Positions 50,576 to 59,578 of a stretch of 64,000 nucleotides of DNA are shown here, one piece after another. Made by a program: the position numbers and the translations under genes. This DNA is from UBA4660 sp002405435 (lineage in GTDB: Bacteria > Bacteroidota > Bacteroidia > Flavobacteriales_D > Sanyastnellaceae), in NCBI GenBank assembly GCA_036747335.1, contig DAIOCL010000002.1:1-64000 (forward strand), read 5' to 3'. The notes beneath the pieces are model-generated. The model saw nothing but the letters and a program-made list of their open reading frames with translations. It did not search any database and was not told the DNA's origin. The stretch's first letter is position 1. Each line of letters begins with the position of its first letter.

Positions 50576-52119
50576 ACCGGTGCATCCTGATCCTGCTGAT
50601 GCCGGCTGTGCTGGGCTGTTGCGCTCTGCACGCCCAGCACCCCGCCTCGCGCTTCCTGCGCGAACCCCTCTCGCCTGCCGAACGTGCCTTGTGTAAAGCG
50701 TCAGGAAATTTTCATACGGGCATTCAACCTGCAGCCTGGCCGGGTGAAGGCGCCTGGCAGCCGGTCAGCGATACCGCCGCAGCCCGCAAAAAAACGTTGT
50801 CGCTTTCGGCTACCGGATGCCTGATGGGCGGCGGAGTGGTGCGTAACGGCGTTTTCTCCGGTGCAGCCGGCGATAACCTCGGTGTGCTCATTACCCTCGA
50901 AGACAGAAAGCGCTGGCATGCCTCGCTGGGATACTCCGCTGTCGGCGGCATCAGGGTCGGTTACCTGCGTGAGCTCGCAGATTCCCTGCGCATCATCCCC
51001 GGTGCCGGCTTTGCCCACCACGCCGGAGAAGACCTTTATATAGCGCACTATACCCATGGCCATATCGGCTACCGTGCCGGAAAGTATTTTCATTTTGAGG
51101 CCGGCAAGGGCAAGCACTTCTGGGGGGATGGCTACCGCTCACTCATTTTGAGTGACAATGCCAATGCCTACCCTTACCTGCGTCTCACCACAGAGGTGTG
51201 GAAGGTCAAATACACCAACCTTTGGATACAACTCAGAGACATTTCTGCAGGGCAGGCACTGCGGGATGCGCGCATCAAATATTCGGCACTGCATGCGCTG
51301 AGTTGGAATGTCTCCAACCGGGTTACGCTATCGGTGTTTGAGATGGTCATCTGGCAGGACCGCGACTCCACGAGCCGGCGCCACCTCGACTTCAACTACC
51401 TCAATCCGCTTATTTTTTTCCGGCCGCTTGAATATGCCCAGGGGTCTGCCGACAACTCGATACTCGGCATGGGGATTCGTGTGAAGGCTTCGTCAGACGT
51501 TCAGGTATACGGACAGCTTGTGCTGGATGAATTCAAGTGGTATGAAATCAGAAGGGCCGGAGGGTGGTGGGCCAACAAATTCGGCGGGCAAATAGGCGCC
51601 AAGTGGTTTGATGCCGGCACACCAGGGCTCTCCTTCCAGTCGGAACTGAATTTCGTGAGGCCCTTCACCTACACGCACGGAAGTGTGGTGCAGGCATGGG
51701 GCCACCTCAACCAGGGCCTCGCGCACCCATGGGGGGCCAACTTCTTTGAGTGGGTAAACCACGTGCGCTGCGATATCGGGCCCTGGAGTTTCAGGGAACA
51801 ATTTTCGTGGGGAAGTTTCGGCCGCGACCTGGATACCGATCCCGATTTGCCCGGACTTGAAAACTACGGAGGAAACTTATTTCGCTCCTATTCCAACCCG
51901 GTGATTGACTACGGAAACAAAATCGGACAGGGCCTGAAGAGTGCCTTCACCTTTCACCGGCTCGAAGTAGTCAGGTCGCTCGAAGGAGCCTTCGACCTGG
52001 AAATTTTTGCTTCCCATACCTGGCGCTTTGAGCGCAACGATTACCACCGCGACAATGACCACTTCCTGATGGCCGGTATTCGCGCCAAAGGCATGCTCAG
52101 CCGGGCCGAAGATTTTTAG
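50572..52119 (+). CDS. Wzi/RemB-like outer-membrane protein (second copy)
   Basis: This 515-residue exported protein has a signal peptide (ILILLMPAVLGCCALHAQ). The region GNFHTGIQPAAW near residue 45 resembles proteins annotated as gliding protein RemB, and GKGKHFWGDGYRSLILSD matches the first copy. The C-terminal half is rich in aromatic beta-strands (FSWGSFGRDLDTD, SAFTFHRLEVVRSLE). It probably forms an outer-membrane barrel for capsule assembly or a gliding surface function. It overlaps the WecA-like stop by 4 bp and converges on the DUF4956 gene. Confidence 0.8.
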   Translation: MNRCILILLMPAVLGCCALHAQHPASRFLREPLSPAERALCKASGNFHTGIQPAAWPGEGAWQPVSDTAAARKKTLSLSATGCLMGGGVVRNGVFSGAAGDNLGVLITLEDRKRWHASLGYSAVGGIRVGYLRELADSLRIIPGAGFAHHAGEDLYIAHYTHGHIGYRAGKYFHFEAGKGKHFWGDGYRSLILSDNANAYPYLRLTTEVWKVKYTNLWIQLRDISAGQALRDARIKYSALHALSWNVSNRVTLSVFEMVIWQDRDSTSRRHLDFNYLNPLIFFRPLEYAQGSADNSILGMGIRVKASSDVQVYGQLVLDEFKWYEIRRAGGWWANKFGGQIGAKWFDAGTPGLSFQSELNFVRPFTYTHGSVVQAWGHLNQGLAHPWGANFFEWVNHVRCDIGPWSFREQFSWGSFGRDLDTDPDLPGLENYGGNLFRSYSNPVIDYGNKIGQGLKSAFTFHRLEVVRSLEGAFDLEIFASHTWRFERNDYHRDNDHFLMAGIRAKGMLSRAEDF

Positions 52120-52130
52120 TGCCGGCGAAG

Positions 52131-52868
52131 CTAGTCGCCACCGCGACCCGTGAAGGTGTCGTCCATGTGAACGTTTTGCTCATCCTCATAAAAGTAAATG
52201 CGAATGGCCACCACATCCCGCAGAAAATCAATCTTGCCGATTTCAACCCGGTTAATTTTAATAGAGGTGCGCTGCTCGAGATCCTGAATCAACTCTGCCT
52301 GTCTGCCCTTCTGGATCAGGTCTATCCGCTCATACATCACAATCTTCTGCGATTCATGACGCAAGAGCCATACGCGCTCCAGACCATAGACCACCGCCAC
52401 GATGACCATGTTGGCCAGCAGCAACTCTGCCAGCGATACCTTTTTGTTGATCAGCGCATTCATAACCGACATGGCAATAACCACAAAGAGGTAGGTCATC
52501 TCCTTGATGGGAATAGCGTCTGTGCGGTAACGGATAATGGCAAATACGGCAAAAAGCCCCAGGGCAAACCCTGTGTCGAGGTTGACGCTCGAAAGCACAA
52601 TACACATCAGGAAGATACTGAGCCCCATAAGGATGTAGGTAAACAAAAAGTCTTTGCGCTTCGCCACAGGATAATAGATCATGCGAACAAGCAGCAGCAC
52701 AAAAAACATGTGCATACTCAGGCGCAAGGCGAGACCGATGAGATCGTCTTTATCAAACAGCTTGATGCCGAAAAAAGCCTTGGCCTTTTCGGGATCCACC
52801 GGGGAAACCGGCTGCTGCAGCGACGGCAGCAATTCAAAAAGATCGTTTATGTTATGCAGCCAGCTCAT
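52131..52868 (-). CDS. DUF4956 membrane protein
   Basis: This 245-residue inner-membrane protein has four hydrophobic helices (LALRLSMHMFFVLLLVRMIYYPV is the first, key part MHMFFVLLLV) and a soluble C-terminal part (EQRTSIKINRVEIGKIDFLRD). It matches DUF4956, often encoded beside VTC polymerase genes. Its start overlaps the end of the VTC gene by 17 bp, so the two are co-translated. I infer it forms the membrane partner of the polyphosphate polymerase. The family itself has no established function. Confidence 0.85.
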   Translation of the reverse strand: MSWLHNINDLFELLPSLQQPVSPVDPEKAKAFFGIKLFDKDDLIGLALRLSMHMFFVLLLVRMIYYPVAKRKDFLFTYILMGLSIFLMCIVLSSVNLDTGFALGLFAVFAIIRYRTDAIPIKEMTYLFVVIAMSVMNALINKKVSLAELLLANMVIVAVVYGLERVWLLRHESQKIVMYERIDLIQKGRQAELIQDLEQRTSIKINRVEIGKIDFLRDVVAIRIYFYEDEQNVHMDDTFTGRGGD

Positions 52869-53610
52869 TGTGCAGTTTTTTTATCTTAAGTAATTTTCTT
52901 TTGAAATTGTTTTGTTTCATGTCGGGATACAGCAAGGCAACACCGAGGCAATATTTGCTGATACCCTCCGGACGAATCAGTCTTCTCTTGATTTCCTGCA
53001 TTATGGGCGAATGGCGGTTTACCCGCTCCTGTTTTACCTCTGCTATCACCAGGCGGGGAAGACGCACCTCCCTGTCACCGAAATGAAACTGTATATCGAA
53101 GTCCAGCGTTACGCGCTCCTTTAGCACTTCGCTCACCAGGGTAATCCGGCTGAAGGCGGTGTACAACTTGGGCACCAGCGTATCTGCCACCGGCGTCTCC
53201 TCGTGCAGAAAGTTGACCGACTTCTCTTCCAGCGGCTCCTCCAGCAGGGGGAGTTTTGTTCTGCGCTTGTCGGTACGGTCCTTATTGCTTTTGAACTTGA
53301 CCTCAAAATACGTCAGGTTGCTGTCGAGATAGGTACGTTTTCTTATTTTATACCGATTGCGCTTGCCGTTTTGGTGCTGCCGGTAAAAGTGAAAATCTTC
53401 ATGGTCGTAATACAGGGTCTCGTAGCGGTTAAACCGGATGCCATTGACCTCGAGCACACGGTAATGGGCCACAACGGAACCAAGAATTTCTTCCAGGTCC
53501 CTGACGGAAAACATGAACTTCGTATCTGTGCGGTTCATGAGTTCCACCGAATCCATCTCCTTGAGAGAAACTGGCCGGAATCCGGCCACTATTTGTTCCA
53601 GTCTTTCCAC
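52852..53610 (-). CDS. VTC-domain polyphosphate polymerase
   Basis: This 252-residue VTC-like tunnel enzyme probably makes polyphosphate from nucleoside triphosphates. The triphosphate-tunnel basic residues are visible in NRYKIRKRTYLDS, TYFEVKFKSNKDRTDKRRTK and the acidic LVIAEVKQERVNRHSP. I chose GTG 53610 (MERLEQIVAGFRPV) because a -7 box lies at 53625-53632, inside the longer frame to 53697, and no other start falls between. Enzymatic activity is inferred from the domain, not shown. Confidence 0.85.
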   Translation of the reverse strand: MERLEQIVAGFRPVSLKEMDSVELMNRTDTKFMFSVRDLEEILGSVVAHYRVLEVNGIRFNRYETLYYDHEDFHFYRQHQNGKRNRYKIRKRTYLDSNLTYFEVKFKSNKDRTDKRRTKLPLLEEPLEEKSVNFLHEETPVADTLVPKLYTAFSRITLVSEVLKERVTLDFDIQFHFGDREVRLPRLVIAEVKQERVNRHSPIMQEIKRRLIRPEGISKYCLGVALLYPDMKQNNFKRKLLKIKKLHNELAA

Positions 53611-53624
53611 TTGCAGGTGAGGTA

Positions 53625-53632
53625 CAAACCTA
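53625..53632 (-). promoter_or_regulatory. -7 box for the VTC/DUF4956 pair
   Basis: Reads TAGGTTTG (exact consensus) on the minus strand, 14 nt before the GTG at 53610. Confidence 0.55.
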
Positions 53633-53719
53633 AGACATTTTAATGATTTGGTAACACGCTCACCCAAGACGGGCGCAGGCGTCGGGCAAAGTTTCACACC
53701 CCCGGCCGGGAAAGTGAAA

Positions 53720-53727
53720 TACCTTCG
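53720..53727 (+). promoter_or_regulatory. -7 box for the cytidine deaminase gene
   Basis: Reads TACCTTCG on the plus strand, 36 nt before the start at 53764. Confidence 0.5.
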
Positions 53728-53763
53728 CTGCCCCCTTCGCAGGCCATAAAAACACCTTACACA

Positions 53764-54255
53764 TTGAAGTACAAGGAATTACACACCCGTGTTGCCGTCT
53801 TTGCGCCCGGAGAAGATCCCGGAGACGCGATCAACGCGCTGCTGCAGGCAGCCCATGAGGCCCTGCCACGCGCCTATGCACCCTACAGCCGCTACCAGGT
53901 AGCTGCCGCCATCCTTATGGACAATGGCGAAATCATCACCGGTACCAACCAGGAAAATATGGCCTATCCGTCCGGCCTTTGTGCGGAGCGTGTGGCCATC
54001 TTCGCCGCCGGGGCCCGGTACCCGGGTATGCGGATGCACGCCATTGCCATCGTGGCCAGTCCGGCCGATGGCGACAGCCACGAACCCTCGGCTTCCTGCG
54101 GTGCCTGCCGGCAATCGATGCTGGAATACGAGCTGAACCAGCGGACCCCAATCTCCGTATGGATGCAGGGAAAAGCAGGTGAAGTGTGGATGGCGGAGAG
54201 TGTGGCGGCCCTGCTGCCGCTGCATTTCAACGGAGCGTCTCTGAAAAAGGGTTGA
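53764..54255 (+). CDS. cdd: Cytidine deaminase
   Basis: This enzyme deaminates cytidine and deoxycytidine to uridine and deoxyuridine in pyrimidine salvage. The 163-residue protein has the zinc-binding and catalytic CAERVAIF and the SASCGACRQ cysteines, with AYAPYSRYQVAAA at the substrate site. The start codon is TTG at 53764; no better start is visible and the length is normal for Cdd. Confidence 0.93.
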   Translation: MKYKELHTRVAVFAPGEDPGDAINALLQAAHEALPRAYAPYSRYQVAAAILMDNGEIITGTNQENMAYPSGLCAERVAIFAAGARYPGMRMHAIAIVASPADGDSHEPSASCGACRQSMLEYELNQRTPISVWMQGKAGEVWMAESVAALLPLHFNGASLKKG

Positions 54256-54278
54256 CACCCGGGCCGCAGACACAGGGT

Positions 54279-54286
54279 TATATTTG
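54279..54286 (+). promoter_or_regulatory. -7 box for pdhA
   Basis: Reads TATATTTG (exact consensus), 26 nt before the ATG at 54313. A GTTG (54251-54254), one mismatch from TTTG, lies about 24 bp upstream. Confidence 0.6.
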
Positions 54287-54312
54287 TACCCACTACAGAA
54301 TATTACATCAGC

Positions 54313-55359
54313 ATGGCTGTATCGACTACCTCCAGAAAGGCTAACCAAAAAGGCAATGTGAAGGCGCAAGCGCCGCGCTATTCCAGGGAAACCTATGTGC
54401 GCTGGTACAGCGAGATGCTGCTGATGCGCAGGTTTGAGGAAAAATGCGGACAGCTCTACCTCCAGCAGAAATTCGGGGGCTTTTGCCACCTGTATATCGG
54501 CCAGGAAGCGGTCTTAAGCGGAATGATGGAAGCCATTAAACCCACCGACCGCGTGATTACCGCCTACCGCGACCATGCACACCCGCTCGTGATGGGCGCT
54601 GACCCGAGGCGGGTGATGGCAGAATTGTATGGTAAAATCACCGGATTGTCGAAAGGCAAAGGCGGTTCGATGCACATGTTTGACCGCGAACACAACCTCT
54701 TTGGCGGTCACGGCATTGTAGGGGCGCAGATTCCCATGGGTGCCGGCATTGCCTTCGCGGATAAGTACCGCGGCGAAGACCATGTCACCCTATGTTTCTT
54801 CGGTGACGGAGCGGCCAGGCAGGGCGCTTTGCATGAAACCTTCAACATGGCCATGACCTGGAAACTCCCGGTGATCTTCATCATCGAAAACAACCAGTAC
54901 GCCATGGGCACTTCCGTTGAACGTACATCTAACGTAACAGACCTCTCGCTGCTGGGTGCCTCTTACCAGATGCCCTCCTTTGCTGTTGATGGCATGAGGC
55001 CCGAATCGGTAGCTGAAGCCATCAGTGAAGCCGCCTCGCGCGCGCGGAACGGAGAGGGCCCCACTCTGCTCGATATCCAAACCTACCGCTACAAAGGGCA
55101 CTCCATGAGTGACCCGCAGAAATACCGCACGAAGGAAGAAGTCGCCGAATACCAGGAGCGCGACCCGATTGAATATGTGCTCGGCGTCCTTCGCAGCAAC
55201 GGCTGGATCACCGAGGCCGATATTGAAGCCGAAGAAGCCCGCGTGAAGTCAGTGGTTGACGAATCGGTAAAATTCGCCGAAGAATCTCCCCTGCCCGATG
55301 CAGCGGAATTGTACAAAGACGTCTACACCCAGGATGACTACCCTTACGTAAAGGATTGA
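54313..55359 (+). CDS. pdhA: Pyruvate dehydrogenase E1 component, alpha subunit
   Basis: This is the alpha subunit of the E1 pyruvate decarboxylase, which makes acetyl-CoA entering the citric acid cycle. The 348-residue protein has the thiamine-pyrophosphate motif GDGAARQGALHETFNMAMTWKLPVIFIIENNQYAMGTS (key parts: GDGAARQG and NNQYAMGT). The regulatory-type YRYKGHSMSDPQKYR follows near the end. The beta subunit (pdhB) is not between pdhA and pdhC, so it must be encoded elsewhere. Confidence 0.96.
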   Translation: MAVSTTSRKANQKGNVKAQAPRYSRETYVRWYSEMLLMRRFEEKCGQLYLQQKFGGFCHLYIGQEAVLSGMMEAIKPTDRVITAYRDHAHPLVMGADPRRVMAELYGKITGLSKGKGGSMHMFDREHNLFGGHGIVGAQIPMGAGIAFADKYRGEDHVTLCFFGDGAARQGALHETFNMAMTWKLPVIFIIENNQYAMGTSVERTSNVTDLSLLGASYQMPSFAVDGMRPESVAEAISEAASRARNGEGPTLLDIQTYRYKGHSMSDPQKYRTKEEVAEYQERDPIEYVLGVLRSNGWITEADIEAEEARVKSVVDESVKFAEESPLPDAAELYKDVYTQDDYPYVKD

Positions 55360-55395
55360 TTGACCTAAGTACCCCCAATTTTATAAGCATCCTCT

Positions 55396-56640
55396 ATGGC
55401 TGAAATCATTCGAATGCCCAAGTTGAGCGATACCATGACCGACGGAACCGTGGCGGTATGGCACAAGAAAGTGGGCGATTCCGTAAAAAGCGGAGAATTA
55501 CTGGCTGAAATCGAAACCGACAAGGCCACCATGGAGTTTGAATCGTTTGAAACCGGTGTGCTTTTGCATATCGGCGTGGATAAAGGCAAATCTGCACCCG
55601 TTGATGCTGTGCTGGCTATAATCGGGAAGGCGGGCGAAGACATCGCTCCCCTGCTGGCCTCAGCCTCATCTGCCCCTGCACCTATTCCTGCACCAGCGCC
55701 TGCTCCGACACCCGCCCCAGTGCCTGTGGCCAAGCCGGTCGCTGCAGCGACTCCGGTGGCGGCGGTACCAGCCCCAGCGCCTGTTCCCGCTGCCGGTGGC
55801 CGCATCAAGGCCAGCCCGCTCGCCAAAAAACTGGCAGAAGAAAAGGGGCTCAACCTCGGGCACATTCCCGGAAGCGGAGACGGAGGCAGGATTGTACGCC
55901 GTGACATCGAAAATTTCCGTCCCCTGCGCAGCGCCACAGCCAGACCACAGACAGAGTCTTTCCACGAAGAGCCGGTCTCTCAAATGCGCAAAACGATTGC
56001 GCGCCGGCTGGCCGAAAGCAAATTTTCGGCGCCCCATTTCTACCTCACCATGGAGATTGACATGGGCGCAGCCATGGCTTCACGCTCTGCGATCATTGAA
56101 TCCACCGGCACCAAAATATCTTTCAACGATATGGTGATTCGCGCAGCCGCCACTGCCTTGCGCAAACACCCCCGTGTAAATGCAAGCTGGCTGGGCGACA
56201 CCATCCGCTACAATAGCCATGTGCATGTGGGCGTTGCCGTCGCTGTTGAGGATGGACTGCTCGTGCCTGTAGTCCGCTTCGCCGATACCAAGTCTTTTGC
56301 CGACATCAATGCCGAGGTAAAAGCCTTTGCAGAAAAAGCCCGCAACAAAAAGCTACAGCCCCAGGACTGGGAAGGAAACACCTTCACCATATCGAACCTG
56401 GGCATGTTCGGTATCGACGAATTCACCGCCATCATCAACCCTCCTGACGCCTGCATACTCGCGGTAGGATCTATACGGGAAGTGCCCGTGGTGAAAAACG
56501 GTGCTGTTGTGCCGGGTCATGTCATGAAAGTCACCCTAAGCTGCGACCACCGGGTGGTTGACGGCGCTTCGGGTGCCGCATTCCTGCAGACACTCAGGTC
56601 TTACCTTGAGAATCCTGTTTTGATGTTTGTGCAGGACTGA
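55396..56640 (+). CDS. pdhC: Pyruvate dehydrogenase E2 (dihydrolipoyl acetyltransferase)
   Basis: This is the core acetyltransferase of the pyruvate dehydrogenase complex. The 414-residue protein has one lipoyl domain with lysine 43 (EIETDKATMEFES), an Ala/Pro-rich linker of about 50 residues, an E3-binding domain (SPLAKKLAEEKGLNLGHIPG), and the catalytic domain with histidine 385 in CDHRVVDGASGA. It follows pdhA by 36 bp and is probably cotranscribed with it. It converges with the OstA-like gene, 17 bp apart. Confidence 0.96.
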   Translation: MAEIIRMPKLSDTMTDGTVAVWHKKVGDSVKSGELLAEIETDKATMEFESFETGVLLHIGVDKGKSAPVDAVLAIIGKAGEDIAPLLASASSAPAPIPAPAPAPTPAPVPVAKPVAAATPVAAVPAPAPVPAAGGRIKASPLAKKLAEEKGLNLGHIPGSGDGGRIVRRDIENFRPLRSATARPQTESFHEEPVSQMRKTIARRLAESKFSAPHFYLTMEIDMGAAMASRSAIIESTGTKISFNDMVIRAAATALRKHPRVNASWLGDTIRYNSHVHVGVAVAVEDGLLVPVVRFADTKSFADINAEVKAFAEKARNKKLQPQDWEGNTFTISNLGMFGIDEFTAIINPPDACILAVGSIREVPVVKNGAVVPGHVMKVTLSCDHRVVDGASGAAFLQTLRSYLENPVLMFVQD

Positions 56641-56657
56641 GGCGATATGCGCCCTGC

Positions 56658-58187
56658 TCAGTCTTGAATAAATACCGCATCTCTGTTGCCGGGGCGCTCA
56701 GGCAGTCGCCAGATAAATCCATCGAGCCGCTGCATATCGGATGTGATAAATGACTGCGGATTGAACACCGAGGTAGCATCTTTTTCCATTCGGATGCGCT
56801 GCACCATATTTTCCCTGATGCCTATGCGCAGCGAAGCGCACTCTCCGCGGTTAAGGCCAATCGCCCGGCCCGGCGCTCCCTTGTCATCCATCGGGTAATA
56901 GATTAGCTGGCCGTTGCCTGTTACGTCTACCGTGTGCAGTTCATTATTTGCAAAATAGCCGGTCATATTTCGTCCCTTCACCTGGTTGTACCGTGTTGTA
57001 TCACCGGCATGGGCCTCCGATACGACCATAGCGTGGCCACGCACCAGCAGGCTGTCGAGCTGTCGGTCAGAAAGGGCCAGCCGCAGGGTGTCGCCTGTCA
57101 CCTGGCTGCCATCACTCCAAAGTACGGGACGCGAAAACATGTGCAGGGTAGAGTCTGACTCTGCATAGACCAACGAATCGCATTTGCCCTGCAGATCGGT
57201 CTTGTACCACTTCACATGACGGAAGGCATAAAGATTGTTTTCTCCCGACAGGCCGGGCATAGATTTGAGTGTGTCGGCATGCAGAAATAGTGAGTCCTCC
57301 TCAAAAACCTGAATCATCAGTGCCCTTCCGGTAACAAAACTGGTACTGTCATCGCGCCGGTGATGGCCATATTCACCCGTTATGTAATAGGTACTTGCAG
57401 TATCGCGAATCACCACATTGCGAAACACTTCGCCCAGGCCCTGCCCTCCATCGTAGTAAATGCTGTCGCCCTGCAGGCTTGTTTTTCCTGCCGTCACCCG
57501 CGCATTTTTTCCAAACCGGCTCTGGTCTGTACGCGTATTGTAATATCCGTTTTCGCAGTAAATGGAGGTATTGTCTCCGGTAATGGTTGTCGGACCGAAA
57601 AAGTACGTCACCTCCGATGCGTTGTTATACTGCATGGTATCGCACCGTACGGTATAATCAGGGTTTTTCAATACCACATTTTTCCTGAAATAGAAATTTT
57701 CGCTCGGGCCATGGTACGCGCCGCGTTCACTCACCAACTCATTGCGGTTGGCATTTGACCGTATGGTGCCTCCTCCGGCGTACGAGGCTCTTTCTGCATC
57801 TATATCATAGACCAGGTAGTTGGTCTTCAGGGTCATGTCGCGGTCGCGTAGTACAATATTCTGGGTAAGGGTGGCCGTGCGCTTATCACTGTTGAACCGC
57901 ATTTTGTCGCCGCGCACCGTGTAGTCGGCACCGTGTTGAATGAGAATATTGGAAAAGGCATCGAAGTCGTCATTGGCATAGCGGTATGCACTGTCACAGT
58001 AAAAATGCGTGCCTTCGTATTCGAGGTGAACATTGCCCAGCAGCCGCTGCGCGTCAATGAGGGACTTGTCGTAGACAAGTTCATCGCTGTGGTGGTACCT
58101 GACTTTCTTTTTTTGCTGGGCGCTCAGCGCCGCCTGCACAATGCAGAGTAGCCACAGGAGCAATATGTGCCGCCATCTGCGGTTCAT
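56658..58187 (-). CDS. OstA-like outer-membrane biogenesis protein
   Basis: This 509-residue exported protein has a signal peptide (RHILLLWLLCIVQAALSAQ). It shows repeated OstA/LptA-like beta-jellyroll segments (NVHLEYEGTHFYCDSAYRY, NVVLKNPDYTVRCDTMQYN and similar) and the Bacteroidota OstA-like overall pattern. It may help transport lipopolysaccharide or related lipids to the outer membrane. ATG 58187 is preferred to the GTG at 58199. It is 32 bp downstream of purA and probably shares its transcript. Confidence 0.88.
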   Translation of the reverse strand: MNRRWRHILLLWLLCIVQAALSAQQKKKVRYHHSDELVYDKSLIDAQRLLGNVHLEYEGTHFYCDSAYRYANDDFDAFSNILIQHGADYTVRGDKMRFNSDKRTATLTQNIVLRDRDMTLKTNYLVYDIDAERASYAGGGTIRSNANRNELVSERGAYHGPSENFYFRKNVVLKNPDYTVRCDTMQYNNASEVTYFFGPTTITGDNTSIYCENGYYNTRTDQSRFGKNARVTAGKTSLQGDSIYYDGGQGLGEVFRNVVIRDTASTYYITGEYGHHRRDDSTSFVTGRALMIQVFEEDSLFLHADTLKSMPGLSGENNLYAFRHVKWYKTDLQGKCDSLVYAESDSTLHMFSRPVLWSDGSQVTGDTLRLALSDRQLDSLLVRGHAMVVSEAHAGDTTRYNQVKGRNMTGYFANNELHTVDVTGNGQLIYYPMDDKGAPGRAIGLNRGECASLRIGIRENMVQRIRMEKDATSVFNPQSFITSDMQRLDGFIWRLPERPGNRDAVFIQD

Positions 58188-58219
58188 GAATCTGTTCACT
58201 CAACTCCCCTTTGCCGGGA

Positions 58220-59521
58220 TTATTGTACCGGCATAGCGCGGCGCCTGATGGTCTGGCTTCTGTCGGGACCCACACTGACTATGGTAATGGGCACCTGTAC
58301 AGCGGCTTCAATGAAGTGTATATAGTCGATCAGTGCGGCCGGAAGTTCACCTTCATCACGCAATCCGGTGAGGTCGGTATTCCAACCCTTCAATTCCTGA
58401 TACACCGGTTGCACCTTGTCGGGGTTGATGTCATAGGGCAGGTTGTCTGTTTTCTCTCCTTCGTGCATATAATGCGTACAGACACTGAGCGAGGAGAACT
58501 GGCTGAGCACGTCGGCTTTCATCATAATCAGCCGGGTTACGCCGTTGATCATGCAGGCATAACGTAGGGCCGGCAAATCGAGCCAGCCACAACGGCGGGC
58601 CCTGCCGGTGGTAGACCCGAATTCATTTCCGATCCTGCGCATGGCTTCGCCTGTTTCGTTGTCTTGCTCAGTGGGAAAGGGCCCACTTCCCACCCGGGTG
58701 CAGTAGGCCTTGAATATGCCTATGACTTCACCCACGCGTGAGGGCGCTATGCCCAGGCCTGTGCATGCCCCGGCGGCAATGGTATTGCTGGATGTAACGT
58801 AGGGGTAAGAACCAAAATCTATATCGAGCAGCGAACCCTGAGCCCCTTCAGCAAGGATGCGCTTACCGTCTGCAAGGGCCTGGTTGAGGTAGTGCTCGCT
58901 ATCGGTGACGCGCAGCGTGAGCAGTTGTTCAACCGCCTTGAAAAAAAGCACCTCCATCGCCGGCAATTCGGCCAGCAGCGCATCACTGTCCGGATACATC
59001 GACAGGAGGCCACGGTGTTTTTCCACAAGGACCGCATACTTATCGCGGAAGTCGCTGGCATGGAGGTCTCCGATACGCAACCCGTTGCGGCCTGTCTTGT
59101 CCATATAGGCCGGCCCGATACCCTTCAGGGTACTGCCTATGCGGGCGCTGCCTTTGGCCTGCTCGCTCGCCTTGTCAAGGAGGCGGTGTGTGGGCACTAT
59201 AATGTGCGCCTTTCTCGAAAGCAGCAAACGGTCGGCTGCAGGCACCTGCCTGGCGCTCAGGGCATCCAGCTCACGTGCGAAAACCACCGGGTCAATTACC
59301 ACCCCGTTGCCGACGAGGTTGGTCACATGGTCGTGGAAAATACCCGAAGGGATGGTGTGGAGTACATGTTTGGTACCCTCAAATTCGAGGGTATGCCCCG
59401 CATTGGGGCCTCCCTGAAAACGGGCAATCACCTCATAGTCCGGGGTAAGTACATCCACCAGTTTTCCCTTTCCTTCATCCCCCCACTGGAGGCCGAGAAG
59501 TATATCTACGCGGTTAGTCAC
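58220..59521 (-). CDS. purA: Adenylosuccinate synthetase
   Basis: PurA makes adenylosuccinate from IMP, aspartate and GTP. The 433-residue protein has the P-loop-like GLQWGDEGKGK, the conserved FQGGPNAGHTLEF, and the ASQ-like STLKGIGPAYMDK. The GTG at 59521 (MTNRVDILLGLQWGDEG) is preferred to the TTG at 59548 because it matches family starts, and a -7 box lies 31 nt upstream. The OstA-like gene follows 32 bp after its stop. Confidence 0.96.
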   Translation of the reverse strand: MTNRVDILLGLQWGDEGKGKLVDVLTPDYEVIARFQGGPNAGHTLEFEGTKHVLHTIPSGIFHDHVTNLVGNGVVIDPVVFARELDALSARQVPAADRLLLSRKAHIIVPTHRLLDKASEQAKGSARIGSTLKGIGPAYMDKTGRNGLRIGDLHASDFRDKYAVLVEKHRGLLSMYPDSDALLAELPAMEVLFFKAVEQLLTLRVTDSEHYLNQALADGKRILAEGAQGSLLDIDFGSYPYVTSSNTIAAGACTGLGIAPSRVGEVIGIFKAYCTRVGSGPFPTEQDNETGEAMRRIGNEFGSTTGRARRCGWLDLPALRYACMINGVTRLIMMKADVLSQFSSLSVCTHYMHEGEKTDNLPYDINPDKVQPVYQELKGWNTDLTGLRDEGELPAALIDYIHFIEAAVQVPITIVSVGPDRSQTIRRRAMPVQ

Positions 59522-59552
59522 TTCTGAATTCAATTTAGAAAAAAACAAGGGG

Positions 59553-59560
59553 CGAAGATA
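59553..59560 (-). promoter_or_regulatory. -7 box for purA
   Basis: Reads TATCTTCG on the minus strand, identical to the lepA box, 31 nt before the GTG at 59521. Confidence 0.55.
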
Positions 59561-59578
59561 AGGCCGGAGCCGCGGTAC

